From BD2-11 sp965115885 (GTDB lineage Bacteria; Gemmatimonadota; Gemmatimonadetes; Longimicrobiales; Gaopeijiaceae), in assembly GCA_965115885.1 (NCBI GenBank), contig OZ220479.1:2418001-2482000 (forward strand): 64,000 bases of DNA. The letters are read 5' to 3'. Made by a program: the position numbers and the translations under genes. Below the pieces are notes generated by a model. It ran no database searches, was not told the origin of the DNA, and saw only the letters and a program-made list of their open reading frames with translations. The stretch's first letter is position 1. Every line of letters starts with the position of its first letter. This document shows positions 16,260 through 24,802 of this stretch, piece by piece.

Positions 16260-16734
16260 CGTCGTCTCCGGTCCATCGTCTTCACGGCAAGCGCCTTCGC
16301 CAACATCCCTATCTTGGATCCAAATTCCGCGATGGGCAACCCGTCGACGAGTCGGAGGTTGATGCGCGCGCGTGCACAACCTATTATTTTGTTGAGTGCT
16401 GTTCCTACCTTTAGGCATTAAGTAGCCTCGGGATTCGCACTCCTCCAGATGCTGATCCACTTGCTTCCTCTACGTTCCAACATCCAGCATGAGGACCCGT
16501 GAACCGAAACTCACCATTGATTTTGATGTCTAGGTATTCCTGGTCGTGCAATCGCCGCTCGGCCGGTCCCTTCGCCCGTTGCCTCAACTGCCCGGCAGGT
16601 TGCCGACAGCTCGCTCGCCATCGCAACCTCGACCAAGTCCGCGACAAGCGGTCGAACCGGGATGTCAGAACCGGAAATTCACTCACTTTCGGTTTAGGCT
16701 GGCGTTCATGGTCCCCCAGAGGTCGGGAGATGAC
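16260..16734. other. upstream region of the accessory island
   Basis: 475 bases whose GC drops sharply after about 16270. No gene fits: open frames on both strands are short and lack ribosome sites. AT-rich stretches at about 16375-16425 and 16510-16545 could hold promoters for the divergent flavoprotein gene and for the NYN gene, but no -35/-10 pair stands out. Confidence 0.45.
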
Positions 16735-17505
16735 ATGACGAAGCTTGGGGGGACGCCCGGTCGACGTAGCATGGATGCGTCTTCCTACTATGTTCTCCTC
16801 GACTACTACAACATCCCCTCGATTCATCGGCAACGCGGAGCGAAGCGGATCGTACAACGTATCCTGGACACTCTCGGTGCCAAGATACTTGCAGATTCCA
16901 AACTCAGCGTTCTCCGAATTCGGTTCTATGGAGGCTGGTACGGCAAAGCATCTCTTTCCAAGCACGGGCAGAAACTTGTAGCCGAGCTAAATGAGATTCC
17001 AACGCACTGGGGGGTTGGAACACACCGTGAAATTCTTCGACTGCGGATCCAAGCCGAGCTCGCCGGCAGCATGCTTGTAGATCCTGCACACCACATCCTG
17101 CATACGCTACGCCGAGGAACTCCACCGATACACGAAGTGCGACCTCTTCCGTTCCGTGGCTGTATCGAACCGACCGCATGTTCTCTCGCGCCGGTCGAGG
17201 CACTAGTTGTCCAGAGAAATTGTCCGGCCGGTTCCTGCTCCACACCCATCTCCGCCGTCTTCCCGCGACCCAAGCAACAAAAGCTCGTCGACACGATGAT
17301 CGTCTCCGACTTGATATACCTTGCCTGCACGACTCGTCGTCCGGTAGTGGTCGTATCGACGGACGATGATCTGTGGCCTGGAATCCGCACGGCACTTCAT
17401 TTTGGTCTTCCCATTCATCACATCCACACCGGAAATCGCACCACACCAGCCATTTACGCCTCCACCGCTTTCGAGACCCCCTACCGTGAGTATAGATTCC
17501 GATGA
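16735..17505 (+). CDS. NYN/PIN-like ribonuclease, island gene 1
   Basis: 256 residues from ATG 16735 with GGGAG 5 bases upstream. The core fits the NYN (LabA-like PIN) fold: VLLDYYNI with D23 and N26 after the first strand, KLVDTMIVSDLIYLA with D186 and D192, and VVVVSTDDDLWPGI with D210-D212 after a late strand. These acidic positions match the metal site of NYN nucleases that cut RNA. An insertion at about 143-168 carries four cysteines (CIEPTAC, CPAGSC) and might bind zinc. The stop overlaps the next ATG (ATGA), so it is co-translated with the STAND-like ATPase. GC is far below the surrounding genes, indicating transfer. Function inferred, not shown. Confidence 0.7.
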   Translation: MTKLGGTPGRRSMDASSYYVLLDYYNIPSIHRQRGAKRIVQRILDTLGAKILADSKLSVLRIRFYGGWYGKASLSKHGQKLVAELNEIPTHWGVGTHREILRLRIQAELAGSMLVDPAHHILHTLRRGTPPIHEVRPLPFRGCIEPTACSLAPVEALVVQRNCPAGSCSTPISAVFPRPKQQKLVDTMIVSDLIYLACTTRRPVVVVSTDDDLWPGIRTALHFGLPIHHIHTGNRTTPAIYASTAFETPYREYRFR

Positions 17506-19790
17506 ATCTCGACGACTTTGAAAGAATTCTCCGCGCGTTCGCCGATCATCCAAGCGATGTCGTCATCGACAAAGGCCGGTTGCTCGTACAAATTCGGGAC
17601 GAGTTGATTGAAGCCAGCCTCTCGAACCAAGACGGCGCTATCTGGGTGGAGGAATCCAGAAACAACCGTTATTCTGCGTACACATGGGTGCTGCGGCGGC
17701 TTGCCAAGGTCGATTTGTTGGCGGATCGAATTCTATCGCACACCCCTGAGGAAAAACACTTCGTCACGCCACGCGGCTTCCTGTTGGACCGCATCGACAA
17801 GGATCCGAACGAAAGGGGTGCTGAAAAACCCGACGCCGCGACCGCCCTCATCGACCTGTTGTCCCGGAACTCCGTCGGCACATCCACTGTTCTCTACCTC
17901 ACATCCGACGCCGGCGAAGGCAAGACCACCGTTGTAAATCACGTTGCCAGGAAGCAGGCGGAACGCTTCAAAACGGGTCAGGCCACTTGGCTCCTTCTTC
18001 CCATCAACTTAGGTGGACGACCCTTTCTTCGCTTCGACGACATTGTCGTCGGAGAGCTCGTCAATCGGCTTCGCTTCCAACATCTGTATTACGATGCTTT
18101 TCTAGAGCTGGTCAATCTGGAAGTTATTGTTCCGGCTTTCGATGGATTCGAAGAGATGTTCATCGAATCTCCAACGGGAGAGGCGGTGTCCGCTCTGGGC
18201 AACCTCGTGCAACACCTTCGATCCAGCGGGTCCGTTTTGATCGCCGCTCGGAAAGCATATTTTGAATTCCACAGCTTCCGAACACAAGCTCGTCTGTTTG
18301 ACGCGATTTCACAATCTGTCTCATTCTCTCGCCTAGCGCTTCGCCGCTGGCAGCGGAACCAGTTCAAGAAGTATTGCAATCTTCGCGGTTTGCCAAACGG
18401 CGATATTCTTTATCGCAAAGTGGCGGAACGATGGAACGAGAAGCATCCGCTTCTGACCCGCGCCGTGCTTGTCGAAAAACTCGTAGATGTCGTCAAAGAG
18501 CTGTCTTCTGTCGACGAAGTCCTCGGACGGATCAGTACCGACCCAGATGAACATCTCGCCGATTTCGTCACCACAATCATCGAAAGGGAAGCGGAGAAGA
18601 AGTGGTTGGATCGGAGCGGTGAGGCAGCGAAACCGTTGTTGACGGTGGAAGGCCATTTCGACCTGCTCGCCATGATCGCACAGGAAATGTGGGAAATGAG
18701 GTCGAATGCATTAAAGCTCGACCATTTGGATCTAGTTGCGCAGATGTTCGTGGAGGACTTCATGCTTTCACCGGACATCTCCTCTCAGATTCGAAGGCGA
18801 TTGCCAGATCACTCGTTGCTTGTACCGGTGCCGCGGACGAATAACATGCTGGCGTTCGACCATGACGATTTTCGATGGTTCTTCCTAGGACGAGCTCTCG
18901 GGCAACTACTCCTCGGCGGTAGCGACGAGATGCTAGCGTCGTGGCTAGACATTGCTGCCATTCCTGCGAACACGGTGGACGCAGCTTGTCGCTATGTGGA
19001 ACAACAATGCGAGACTGTGGAAGAGGTCGTTGAGCGGGTTGCCGGAATCGGGCGGCAGGTATTATCGACATCGTTTGCAAAGGAGAACGGCGGGAATGTC
19101 GCATTAGCTCTGGCGGCACGAGGAAAAAAAGCTGTGACGCTTGAAGGATTGGTGTTTCCACCGGAAGCATTGACGGGGATACGACTCGAGCGCATGCGCG
19201 TTCATGATTGCGAATTTCAGGCGACGAGCTTGAAAAATGCACGGATCATCGATTGTGAATTCCGGCAATGCCGCTTTCACCACCTAGAAAGCGGTGCCGA
19301 AACGGTGAGCGGCAGTACATTGAAGGACTGTGAAGTCAATCAATGGGTGGACATAGCAGACAATCAACAGGTGGACACAGCGGATGTGATTTATGATCCT
19401 CTTGGAATCCGCCAGGCGCTCGAGAGAGAAGGATTCCGTGTCGAGCGAAGTGAGGAAAGCGAAGAAACCGTACAACCTGGAAATGGAACCGTTGTTCAAG
19501 CTGAAACGGAAATGGCAGAGCGAGCCCTGCGGATTTTCATGCGAGCAACCCATATCAATGGCTATACATTTCGAAAAAAACTCGGCCACCAAGCCAAAGA
19601 ATTTTCTAAAGACGTCTTGCCGAAATTGGTCAAAGGTCGAATTCTGAAGGAGGTTCCGTATCTAGGATCAGGAAAAGACACTCGATACAAATTGAATGTC
19701 TCGATGCAGCGAATCGCGGAAGTCGTGCCTACGAGAGGGCTCACGCTCGCTCAGCTTATCGACAAGCTAGGTGGCGAATCTGAAAGTTGA
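17502..19790 (+). CDS. NACHT/STAND-like NTPase, island gene 2
   Basis: 762 residues. Residues 1-110 are an uncharacterised N-terminal region. The P-loop is TSDAGEGKTT (134-143), Walker B VIVPAFDGFEE (208-218, two acidic residues after the strand as in NACHT proteins) and a sensor strand VLIAAR (245-250). A long helical middle follows. Residues about 546-600 have pentapeptide-like A(D/N)LXX spacing (VHDCEFQATSLKNARIIDCEF) and 671-745 look like a winged helix (RIFMRATHINGYTFRKKLG, then LVKGRILKEVPYLGSGKDTRYKL). The layout is that of a signal-sensing STAND switch without its own effector; the overlapping NYN nuclease is the obvious effector partner. Low GC and the terminator just after it mark a two-gene transferred unit. 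Confidence 0.7.
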   Translation: MNLDDFERILRAFADHPSDVVIDKGRLLVQIRDELIEASLSNQDGAIWVEESRNNRYSAYTWVLRRLAKVDLLADRILSHTPEEKHFVTPRGFLLDRIDKDPNERGAEKPDAATALIDLLSRNSVGTSTVLYLTSDAGEGKTTVVNHVARKQAERFKTGQATWLLLPINLGGRPFLRFDDIVVGELVNRLRFQHLYYDAFLELVNLEVIVPAFDGFEEMFIESPTGEAVSALGNLVQHLRSSGSVLIAARKAYFEFHSFRTQARLFDAISQSVSFSRLALRRWQRNQFKKYCNLRGLPNGDILYRKVAERWNEKHPLLTRAVLVEKLVDVVKELSSVDEVLGRISTDPDEHLADFVTTIIEREAEKKWLDRSGEAAKPLLTVEGHFDLLAMIAQEMWEMRSNALKLDHLDLVAQMFVEDFMLSPDISSQIRRRLPDHSLLVPVPRTNNMLAFDHDDFRWFFLGRALGQLLLGGSDEMLASWLDIAAIPANTVDAACRYVEQQCETVEEVVERVAGIGRQVLSTSFAKENGGNVALALAARGKKAVTLEGLVFPPEALTGIRLERMRVHDCEFQATSLKNARIIDCEFRQCRFHHLESGAETVSGSTLKDCEVNQWVDIADNQQVDTADVIYDPLGIRQALEREGFRVERSEESEETVQPGNGTVVQAETEMAERALRIFMRATHINGYTFRKKLGHQAKEFSKDVLPKLVKGRILKEVPYLGSGKDTRYKLNVSMQRIAEVVPTRGLTLAQLIDKLGGESES

Positions 19791-19797
19791 GGAGAAT

Positions 19798-19832
19798 GAA
19801 GTGCGACATTCTGGATCATCGTACTTCTTTTT
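19798..19832 (+). terminator. intrinsic terminator closing the island
   Basis: GAAGTGCGA and TCGTACTTC form a 9-bp stem (one G-T pair) with a 12-base loop, followed by TTTTT. It starts 8 bases after the ATPase stop and lies between convergent genes. Confidence 0.7.
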
Positions 19833-19883
19833 CACCCGAGGATCTCCCGCGAGAAACCGAGGAACGGTCCCTGCGGAAGGATC

Positions 19884-20486
19884 TCAGCGAGACAGAACGA
19901 AGTTCACCGCTTGAGTCAGGTCGCGGATGTCCGCCACCGCCCCGTCCGCGAAGTCGATCACGATGCGCCACGGTCGGGTCCCGTCCGCCGCCGCGATCGG
20001 CTCCAGCCACACTCGCTCGATCCAGCGCACGCGCAACAGCGCGTCCTCGAGCGCGGCGAGCTCGAGATCGGTCTCGGGTCCGGCGTCGATGTAGTAGTTG
20101 AGCGTCTCCGCGTCGAAGGGGTGGTTGATGCGCCAGCGGTTGAGCGCTTGGTTGATCCTCGTCCAGTCCGCGCCGGTGTCCACGAGGTGCTGGGCGTGGA
20201 AGCGCAGCAACATGTCGTTGTGCTTGGGGCTCCGCTCCAGCGCCTCCTCCAGAAACCGTTCGTAGGCCTCGACGTCCCCCGAGGCCAACGACTGCATCCC
20301 CTGCAGGAACTCGGTGTCGGGCTCGTCCGGGTTCACCCGCACCAGCACGTCCGTCAGCTCGCGCCCCTCTGCGCTGAACCAGCCCGGGGCCTCGGAGCCG
20401 CGCGAAAGCCACCACTCGCGCCCGCCCACGATCAGGCAGGCCCCGTAGATCACCAGCAACAAGCGGTACTTCCGATGCCACGGCAC
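19884..20486 (-). CDS. membrane-anchored protein of unknown function
   Basis: 200 residues from GTG 20486. One N-terminal hydrophobic helix (about 8-22, LLLVIYGACLIVGG) anchors a soluble part with helical, TPR-like stretches (TEFLQGMQSLASGDVEAYER, FLEEALERSPKHNDMLL). I do not recognise a family. The start lies 1 base past the stop of the upstream polytopic membrane protein, so the two are co-expressed and may act together. Adjacent to the island terminator but with the GC of the host genome. Confidence 0.65.
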   Translation of the reverse strand: MPWHRKYRLLLVIYGACLIVGGREWWLSRGSEAPGWFSAEGRELTDVLVRVNPDEPDTEFLQGMQSLASGDVEAYERFLEEALERSPKHNDMLLRFHAQHLVDTGADWTRINQALNRWRINHPFDAETLNYYIDAGPETDLELAALEDALLRVRWIERVWLEPIAAADGTRPWRIVIDFADGAVADIRDLTQAVNFVLSR

Positions 20487-20487
20487 G

Positions 20488-21603
20488 CTACAAACCCTTC
20501 TGAACGTTCTTGTCGCGCACCTTCCAGATGAAGGAGTCCACGTAGTAGTGGGTGAGCGCGTAGGCGGCGATCAGCGTCTCCGCGAAAAGCGCGTAGCTCG
20601 CGGCGTAGTCGAGCCCGGCGATGTTGAAGTCCCGGATGGCCGCGTAGGGCGCGAAGTTGACCACTCCGAACCCGAACTCGTCGAGCGGACGGTTGATCAT
20701 CAGCTGAACCACGACGGCGTAGGCGCCCCCGCCCAACAGGAACCACTTCAGCCTGCCCTTGCCCGCCAGCCGGGTCCACAGACCGGGCCTCGCCGCCCCC
20801 GAGCCGGCCTTGCGGCGCATGAAGGCGTAGACCATCACCATGTACTGCACCCCGTGCATGATGCGGTGGGCGACGTTGTAGACGAGGATGGAGTTGGTGT
20901 GCCATGCGGCGAAGTACCACAGGAAGTAGCTGGCCGCGATGAAAACGTACTTGATGGGGTTGATGCGCCCGCCGCTGGCCACCAGACGCCAGAGATGCAC
21001 CCCGTAGCACGCCAGATAGACGCCCAAGGCGAGCCAGCTGATCCGCTGCAAGGTCTCCACGAAACCGGCGGAGATCGGGATCTGCATGCGATGCAGCTCC
21101 CGGATCCAGAGGTGTCGGAACATCGGGGCCTGGACGAACATGTTCAGGTACAGGCTCCAGTGCAGCGCGAGATCCCAGCGCCCCGTCGAAGGCGTGCCCG
21201 CGCCCGCCTTGAAGTCGTAGATGCGGCTGAACCCGTGCTGTTGCATGATGCTGTGCTGATGGTCCCAGGCCGTGACCATCAGCAACAACGTGATCGGCGC
21301 CCAGGCGAGCCCCGCGGCGGTGAGGGCGAAGATGACGACGGGCCCGACGACGAGCCGGTCTTTGAAGCGCGCCCACTCCTCGGGCATGCCGTAGCTCCTC
21401 ACCCATCCCGCGTAGTGGTGGGGCACGGTGATCCAGAGGTTGACGGAGGCCACCACGACGTAGGGCAACCACATCTGGAAGCCCAGGGCGATCGCCACAG
21501 CCAGGAACGGAAGCCCCAGGAACCACACCAGATCGAGGCGCGGGTTCAGGATGTAGCCGGTGCGGAAGGGAGACTCGCGCAACCGGTTACTCTGTGCGGG
21601 CAT
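20488..21603 (-). CDS. polytopic membrane protein with conserved histidines
   Basis: 371 residues with about eight to nine hydrophobic helices. Histidine clusters lie at helix ends: PHHY, WDHQHSIMQQHG, HTNS, HRIMHG and THYYVD near the C-terminus (DSFIWKVRD). Such spacing suggests a diiron or other metal-dependent membrane enzyme, loosely like Brp/Blh carotenoid oxygenases or membrane desaturases, but I cannot assign it. Forms a two-gene unit with the next gene (1-base gap). No signal peptide. Confidence 0.7.
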   Translation of the reverse strand: MPAQSNRLRESPFRTGYILNPRLDLVWFLGLPFLAVAIALGFQMWLPYVVVASVNLWITVPHHYAGWVRSYGMPEEWARFKDRLVVGPVVIFALTAAGLAWAPITLLLMVTAWDHQHSIMQQHGFSRIYDFKAGAGTPSTGRWDLALHWSLYLNMFVQAPMFRHLWIRELHRMQIPISAGFVETLQRISWLALGVYLACYGVHLWRLVASGGRINPIKYVFIAASYFLWYFAAWHTNSILVYNVAHRIMHGVQYMVMVYAFMRRKAGSGAARPGLWTRLAGKGRLKWFLLGGGAYAVVVQLMINRPLDEFGFGVVNFAPYAAIRDFNIAGLDYAASYALFAETLIAAYALTHYYVDSFIWKVRDKNVQKGL

Positions 21604-21956
21604 GCCCGATCCTCATGGCGAGTCGGAACGTTTCAGCCGCATCGAACTGCCGCCGAACAGGATCGCGCTCAACATCGCCAGCCCGCCGTCGGGGGGCAAG
21701 TCGCCCCCGGGCGGCTCTTTCGGCGGTTCCGGGCCCGCAGTTTCGAGGACGCCGGAGGCGGGAAGCGGGGCGTCTCGAAGCGACGTCTCCCCCGACCGGC
21801 GCACGCACGGAACCGGTCCCGGACCCGATCCGTCGGCCGGGTGCCGGATCCGGCGAAAAGTGATGCACAGATCACTTGATGTAGCTTGTGCGTTACATTC
21901 AAGGGATCTAATCTCCCTCCACCGGAACTCGACGCCCCCGCTTTGCGAGAACGCAC
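21604..21956. other. promoter region of the mod operon
   Basis: 353 bases between divergent genes. The first 250 hold nothing recognisable; 21860-21912 hold paired inverted repeats and a TCTAAT -10-like hexamer. Confidence 0.45.
21860..21912 (+). promoter_or_regulatory. candidate operator/promoter for the mod operon
   Basis: Two neighbouring inverted repeats: GTGAT-6-ATCAC (21860-21875) and CTTGATGTA-10-TACATTCAAG (21875-21903, one-base asymmetry), containing TGTA-10-TACA at 21880-21897. A TCTAAT hexamer at 21907-21912 would be the -10, placing the second repeat over the -35. The adjacent gene encodes an XRE-type DNA-binding regulator, a natural ligand for such sites. Confidence 0.45.
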
Positions 21957-23135
21957 GTGAACGAGACGCAGCTGCGCAACAGCGTTCGGCGGCACCGCCG
22001 CGACCTGGGTCTGTCGCAGGCGGCCCTGGGCGACCGAGTGGGCGTGAGTCGACACGCCATCATGGCGATCGAGGCCGGACGGCGGGTTCCGTCCACGACG
22101 CTGGCTCTCCGGCTGGCGGACGCCTTCGGACGCGCGGTCGACGACGTCTTTCGGCTGGAGTCGGTCGCGGAGCTGGAGGTCCGCCTTCCTCCTCCCCGCC
22201 CCGCGGCGCCCCCCGCCTCGTCCTCCCGGATGGCCGTCGGACGCGTGAGTGGGCTGTGGGCGGCCCACCCGCTTCCCGCGCACGCGACCGGGGCGGCCGA
22301 CGCGATCGCGGCGGAGGAAGCGGGCGCGCCGTCGGAGGCCCCGTCCGACCGCGGCGTGGACGGCGCGTCGGCGGCCGAACGCGCCCGCGTCCACCCCGTG
22401 CGCGGCATGCGGCAGCTCGAACGCAACGTCCTGGTCGCCGGGTGCGCCCCTCTGCTCGCCAACCTGGCGCATCGGGTCGGCGAAGGCGCCGCGGACGCGC
22501 GCGCGACTTGGATTCCCGCCAGCAGCCGCCGCGCGCTGGACTTGCTGGCCGCCGGAATGGTGCACGTCGCCGGGTTGCACCTGCCGGACGGCGCGTCCAG
22601 CGAAGCCAACGCGGAGGCGGTGCGGCGCCGTTTTCCCGGCGAGCGCATGCTGGTGATCAACCTGACCCGCTGGCGCCAAGGCTTCGTAGTGGCCGCACGC
22701 AACCCGCTGGGCATCCGCGACGCCGCCGATCTCCTTCGTCCGGGCATGCGGGTGGTGGGGCGCGAACCCGGCACCGGAGCCGACGAGCTGTTCGCCCGCC
22801 TGCTCGTCGGCGAGCCCGGCGAACCGCCCGGCTTCTCCGGACCGGTGGCGGAGGGACACCTCGACGTGGCCCGGCGAATCCATTGCGGCGCGGCGGACGC
22901 GGGCGTGGCCATCGAAAGCGCGGCGCTCGCCTGGGGACTGGGGTTCGTGCCCTTGACGGAGGAGCGCTTCGACTTGGTCGTCCCCGCAGGCCTCGCCGAA
23001 ATCCCGCCCGTCTCCCGCTTCCTGGATACGCTGGACGATCCCGGATTCCGTGCCGAAGCCGCCTCCCTGCCGGGCTACGACGTCTCCATCAGCGGGCACG
23101 CGAGCACGCTCGGGGCCGGAAGCGCGGAGGCATGA
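21957..23135 (+). CDS. XRE-type regulator with molybdate-binding-like domain
   Basis: 392 residues from GTG 21957. Residues about 5-65 are an XRE helix-turn-helix (LGLSQAALGDRVGVSRHAIMAIE). From about residue 145 a type-2 periplasmic-binding-protein domain follows (RQLERNVLVAGCAPLLANLAHRV, then FVVAARNPLGI and the GTGADELF anion-loop region), as in one-component regulators of molybdate uptake. It overlaps modA (ATGA) and heads the mod operon, so it most likely senses molybdate or a molybdenum cofactor intermediate and controls this operon. The linker (about 70-140) is low-complexity, rich in Ala/Pro. Confidence 0.85.
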   Translation: MNETQLRNSVRRHRRDLGLSQAALGDRVGVSRHAIMAIEAGRRVPSTTLALRLADAFGRAVDDVFRLESVAELEVRLPPPRPAAPPASSSRMAVGRVSGLWAAHPLPAHATGAADAIAAEEAGAPSEAPSDRGVDGASAAERARVHPVRGMRQLERNVLVAGCAPLLANLAHRVGEGAADARATWIPASSRRALDLLAAGMVHVAGLHLPDGASSEANAEAVRRRFPGERMLVINLTRWRQGFVVAARNPLGIRDAADLLRPGMRVVGREPGTGADELFARLLVGEPGEPPGFSGPVAEGHLDVARRIHCGAADAGVAIESAALAWGLGFVPLTEERFDLVVPAGLAEIPPVSRFLDTLDDPGFRAEAASLPGYDVSISGHASTLGAGSAEA

Positions 23136-23950
23136 GAGGCGAGGGGCGCCGGAGCGCGGGCACGGCACGGCGGACGGCGGGAGGGCGGGCGTCCGGGCCG
23201 GCGGGCGTCGCCCTGATCCTCGCCCTGCTGCAGAGCTGCGCCACGCCGGACGCTTCCCGGACCCTCCACGTCTACGCCGCGTCCTCCCTCGCCGAGAGTT
23301 TTTCCGCCATGGAACGGGCCTTCGAGGCGGCGCATCCCGGCACCGACGTGGTGCTCGCGTTCGCGGGCAGCCAAGCGCTCCGTCTTCAGATCGAGCAAGG
23401 CGCGCCCGCCGACGTCTTCGCCTCGGCCGATCCGGCGCACATGCGGGCGCTCGTCGAGCGGGGCAGCGTCCGCGACGAGCGCATCTTCGCGCACAACCGG
23501 CTGGTGCTCATCGTTCCCCCCGAAAATCCCGCGCGCATCGAGTCTTTCCACGACCTCCCGCGGGCCGGCAGCTTGGTGATCGGGACCGAGAGCGTTCCGG
23601 TGGGCAACTACGCGCGCGAGGCGCTCAGGCGCATGGAAGCCGCAGGGGAGGGCGGGTTCGCGGCCTCGGTGCTCGCGCGCGTGGCCTCCGAGGAGAGCAA
23701 CGCGCGCCTGGTGCGGGCCAAGGTGGAGCTCGGCGAAGCCGACGCCGCCATCGTCTACCGGACCGACACCGTCGCCGCGGGGGGCGTGCGCACCATCGAA
23801 ATCCCCCCCGACCTGAACGTGAACGCCGACTACCTGATCGGCATCGTGGAGGAAAGCGCGCGTCGCGAGCTGGCGGAGGCGTGGCTCGCCTTCGTGCTCT
23901 CCCGGGAAGGCCGCGAGCTCCTGGCCCGGCACGGGTTCGTGGCGGAGTAG
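23132..23950 (+). CDS. modA: molybdate ABC transporter substrate-binding lipoprotein
   Basis: 272 residues. A basic start is followed by a hydrophobic signal (GVALILALLQ) and lipobox SC at cysteine 36. The mature protein has the ModA pattern: VYAASSLAESFSAMERAFE, LAFAGSQALRLQIEQGAPADVFASAD, NRLVLIVP, GTESVPVGNYAREAL and AIVYRTDTVAA. It captures molybdate (or tungstate) outside the membrane and delivers it to ModB. Start ATG 23132 overlaps the regulator stop. Confidence 0.92.
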   Translation: MRGEGRRSAGTARRTAGGRASGPAGVALILALLQSCATPDASRTLHVYAASSLAESFSAMERAFEAAHPGTDVVLAFAGSQALRLQIEQGAPADVFASADPAHMRALVERGSVRDERIFAHNRLVLIVPPENPARIESFHDLPRAGSLVIGTESVPVGNYAREALRRMEAAGEGGFAASVLARVASEESNARLVRAKVELGEADAAIVYRTDTVAAGGVRTIEIPPDLNVNADYLIGIVEESARRELAEAWLAFVLSREGRELLARHGFVAE

Positions 23951-23956
23951 CTTCGG

Positions 23957-24802
23957 GTGAGACGGCGGACGAACCCACCCGGCGTCCCGGGCGCCGGGCG
24001 CTGGTCGCCGCTGGCGGCGACGCCGATGTTGGCGTTGCTCGTCCTCCCGATGGTCGCCCTGACGCTCGCTTCCTCGCCGGCCGAGCTGGCCGCGGGCGCG
24101 CGTCACCCGCTCTTTCTTCCGGCGCTCTGGCTGACGGCGCGCACCACGGTGGCGAGTCTCGCGCTCGTGGTGGCGGCGGGCACCCCGTTGGCGTGGTGGC
24201 TCGCGGTCTCTTCCGGCCGCTGGGCGACGGGCGTCGAGCAGCTGGTGAATCTGCCCATCGTGCTTCCGCCCGCCGTGCTGGGCATCGCGCTGCTCCGGAC
24301 CTTCGGCCGCAACGGGTTGCTGGGCGGCGCGCTGGAAGCGTTCGGATTGCATGTGCCCTTCACCACGACCGCCGTGGTGCTCACCCAGGTGGTGGTCGCT
24401 TCGCCCTTCTACGTCCAGGCGGCCGCGGCCGCCTTCCGCAGGGTCGACCGCGACCTGCTCGTCGTCGCGCGCACCCTGGGGCGGTCGCCGGCGGGGGCGT
24501 TCTTCGGGGTGGCGGTTCCGGTGGCGCTCCCCGGGCTCGCGAGCGGGGCGGCGCTGGCGTGGGCGCGCGCGATCGGGGAATTCGGGGCGACCCTGCTCTT
24601 CGCCGGCAACCTGCCGGGAAGGACGCAGACCGCCCCGCTGGCGATCTACGCCGCGCTCGAATCGGACGTGCAGGCCGCAGTCGCCCTCTCGCTGGTGCTG
24701 GCGGCGGCCGCGGCGCTGCTGCTGCTGGGGTTGCGCGCACTCCCGGGCGGCCGCCTGGGACGGGTGGCGGAGGCGGTGGCCGCGGGAGCGGGGCGGCGGT
24801 GA
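23957..24802 (+). CDS. modB: molybdate ABC transporter permease
   Basis: 281 residues from GTG 23957, with five to six transmembrane helices. The ModB/CysT signature is clear: VNLPIVLPPAVLGIALL, the coupling-helix region ARTLGRSPAGAFFGVAVP, and ARAIGEFGATLLFAGNLPGRTQT. The stop overlaps the modC start (GTGA). Forms the membrane channel of the ModABC importer. Confidence 0.92.
   Translation: MRRRTNPPGVPGAGRWSPLAATPMLALLVLPMVALTLASSPAELAAGARHPLFLPALWLTARTTVASLALVVAAGTPLAWWLAVSSGRWATGVEQLVNLPIVLPPAVLGIALLRTFGRNGLLGGALEAFGLHVPFTTTAVVLTQVVVASPFYVQAAAAAFRRVDRDLLVVARTLGRSPAGAFFGVAVPVALPGLASGAALAWARAIGEFGATLLFAGNLPGRTQTAPLAIYAALESDVQAAVALSLVLAAAAALLLLGLRALPGGRLGRVAEAVAAGAGRR

Noticed and set aside
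16411..16965. 184-codon minus-strand frame at the island start
   Set aside because: It overlaps the NYN gene antisense, has no ribosome site and looks like shadow sequence.
21560..23131. Upstream extension of modA to about 796 residues
   Set aside because: The extension lies out of frame inside the regulator gene; the lipoprotein signal and ATGA overlap fix the start at 23132.
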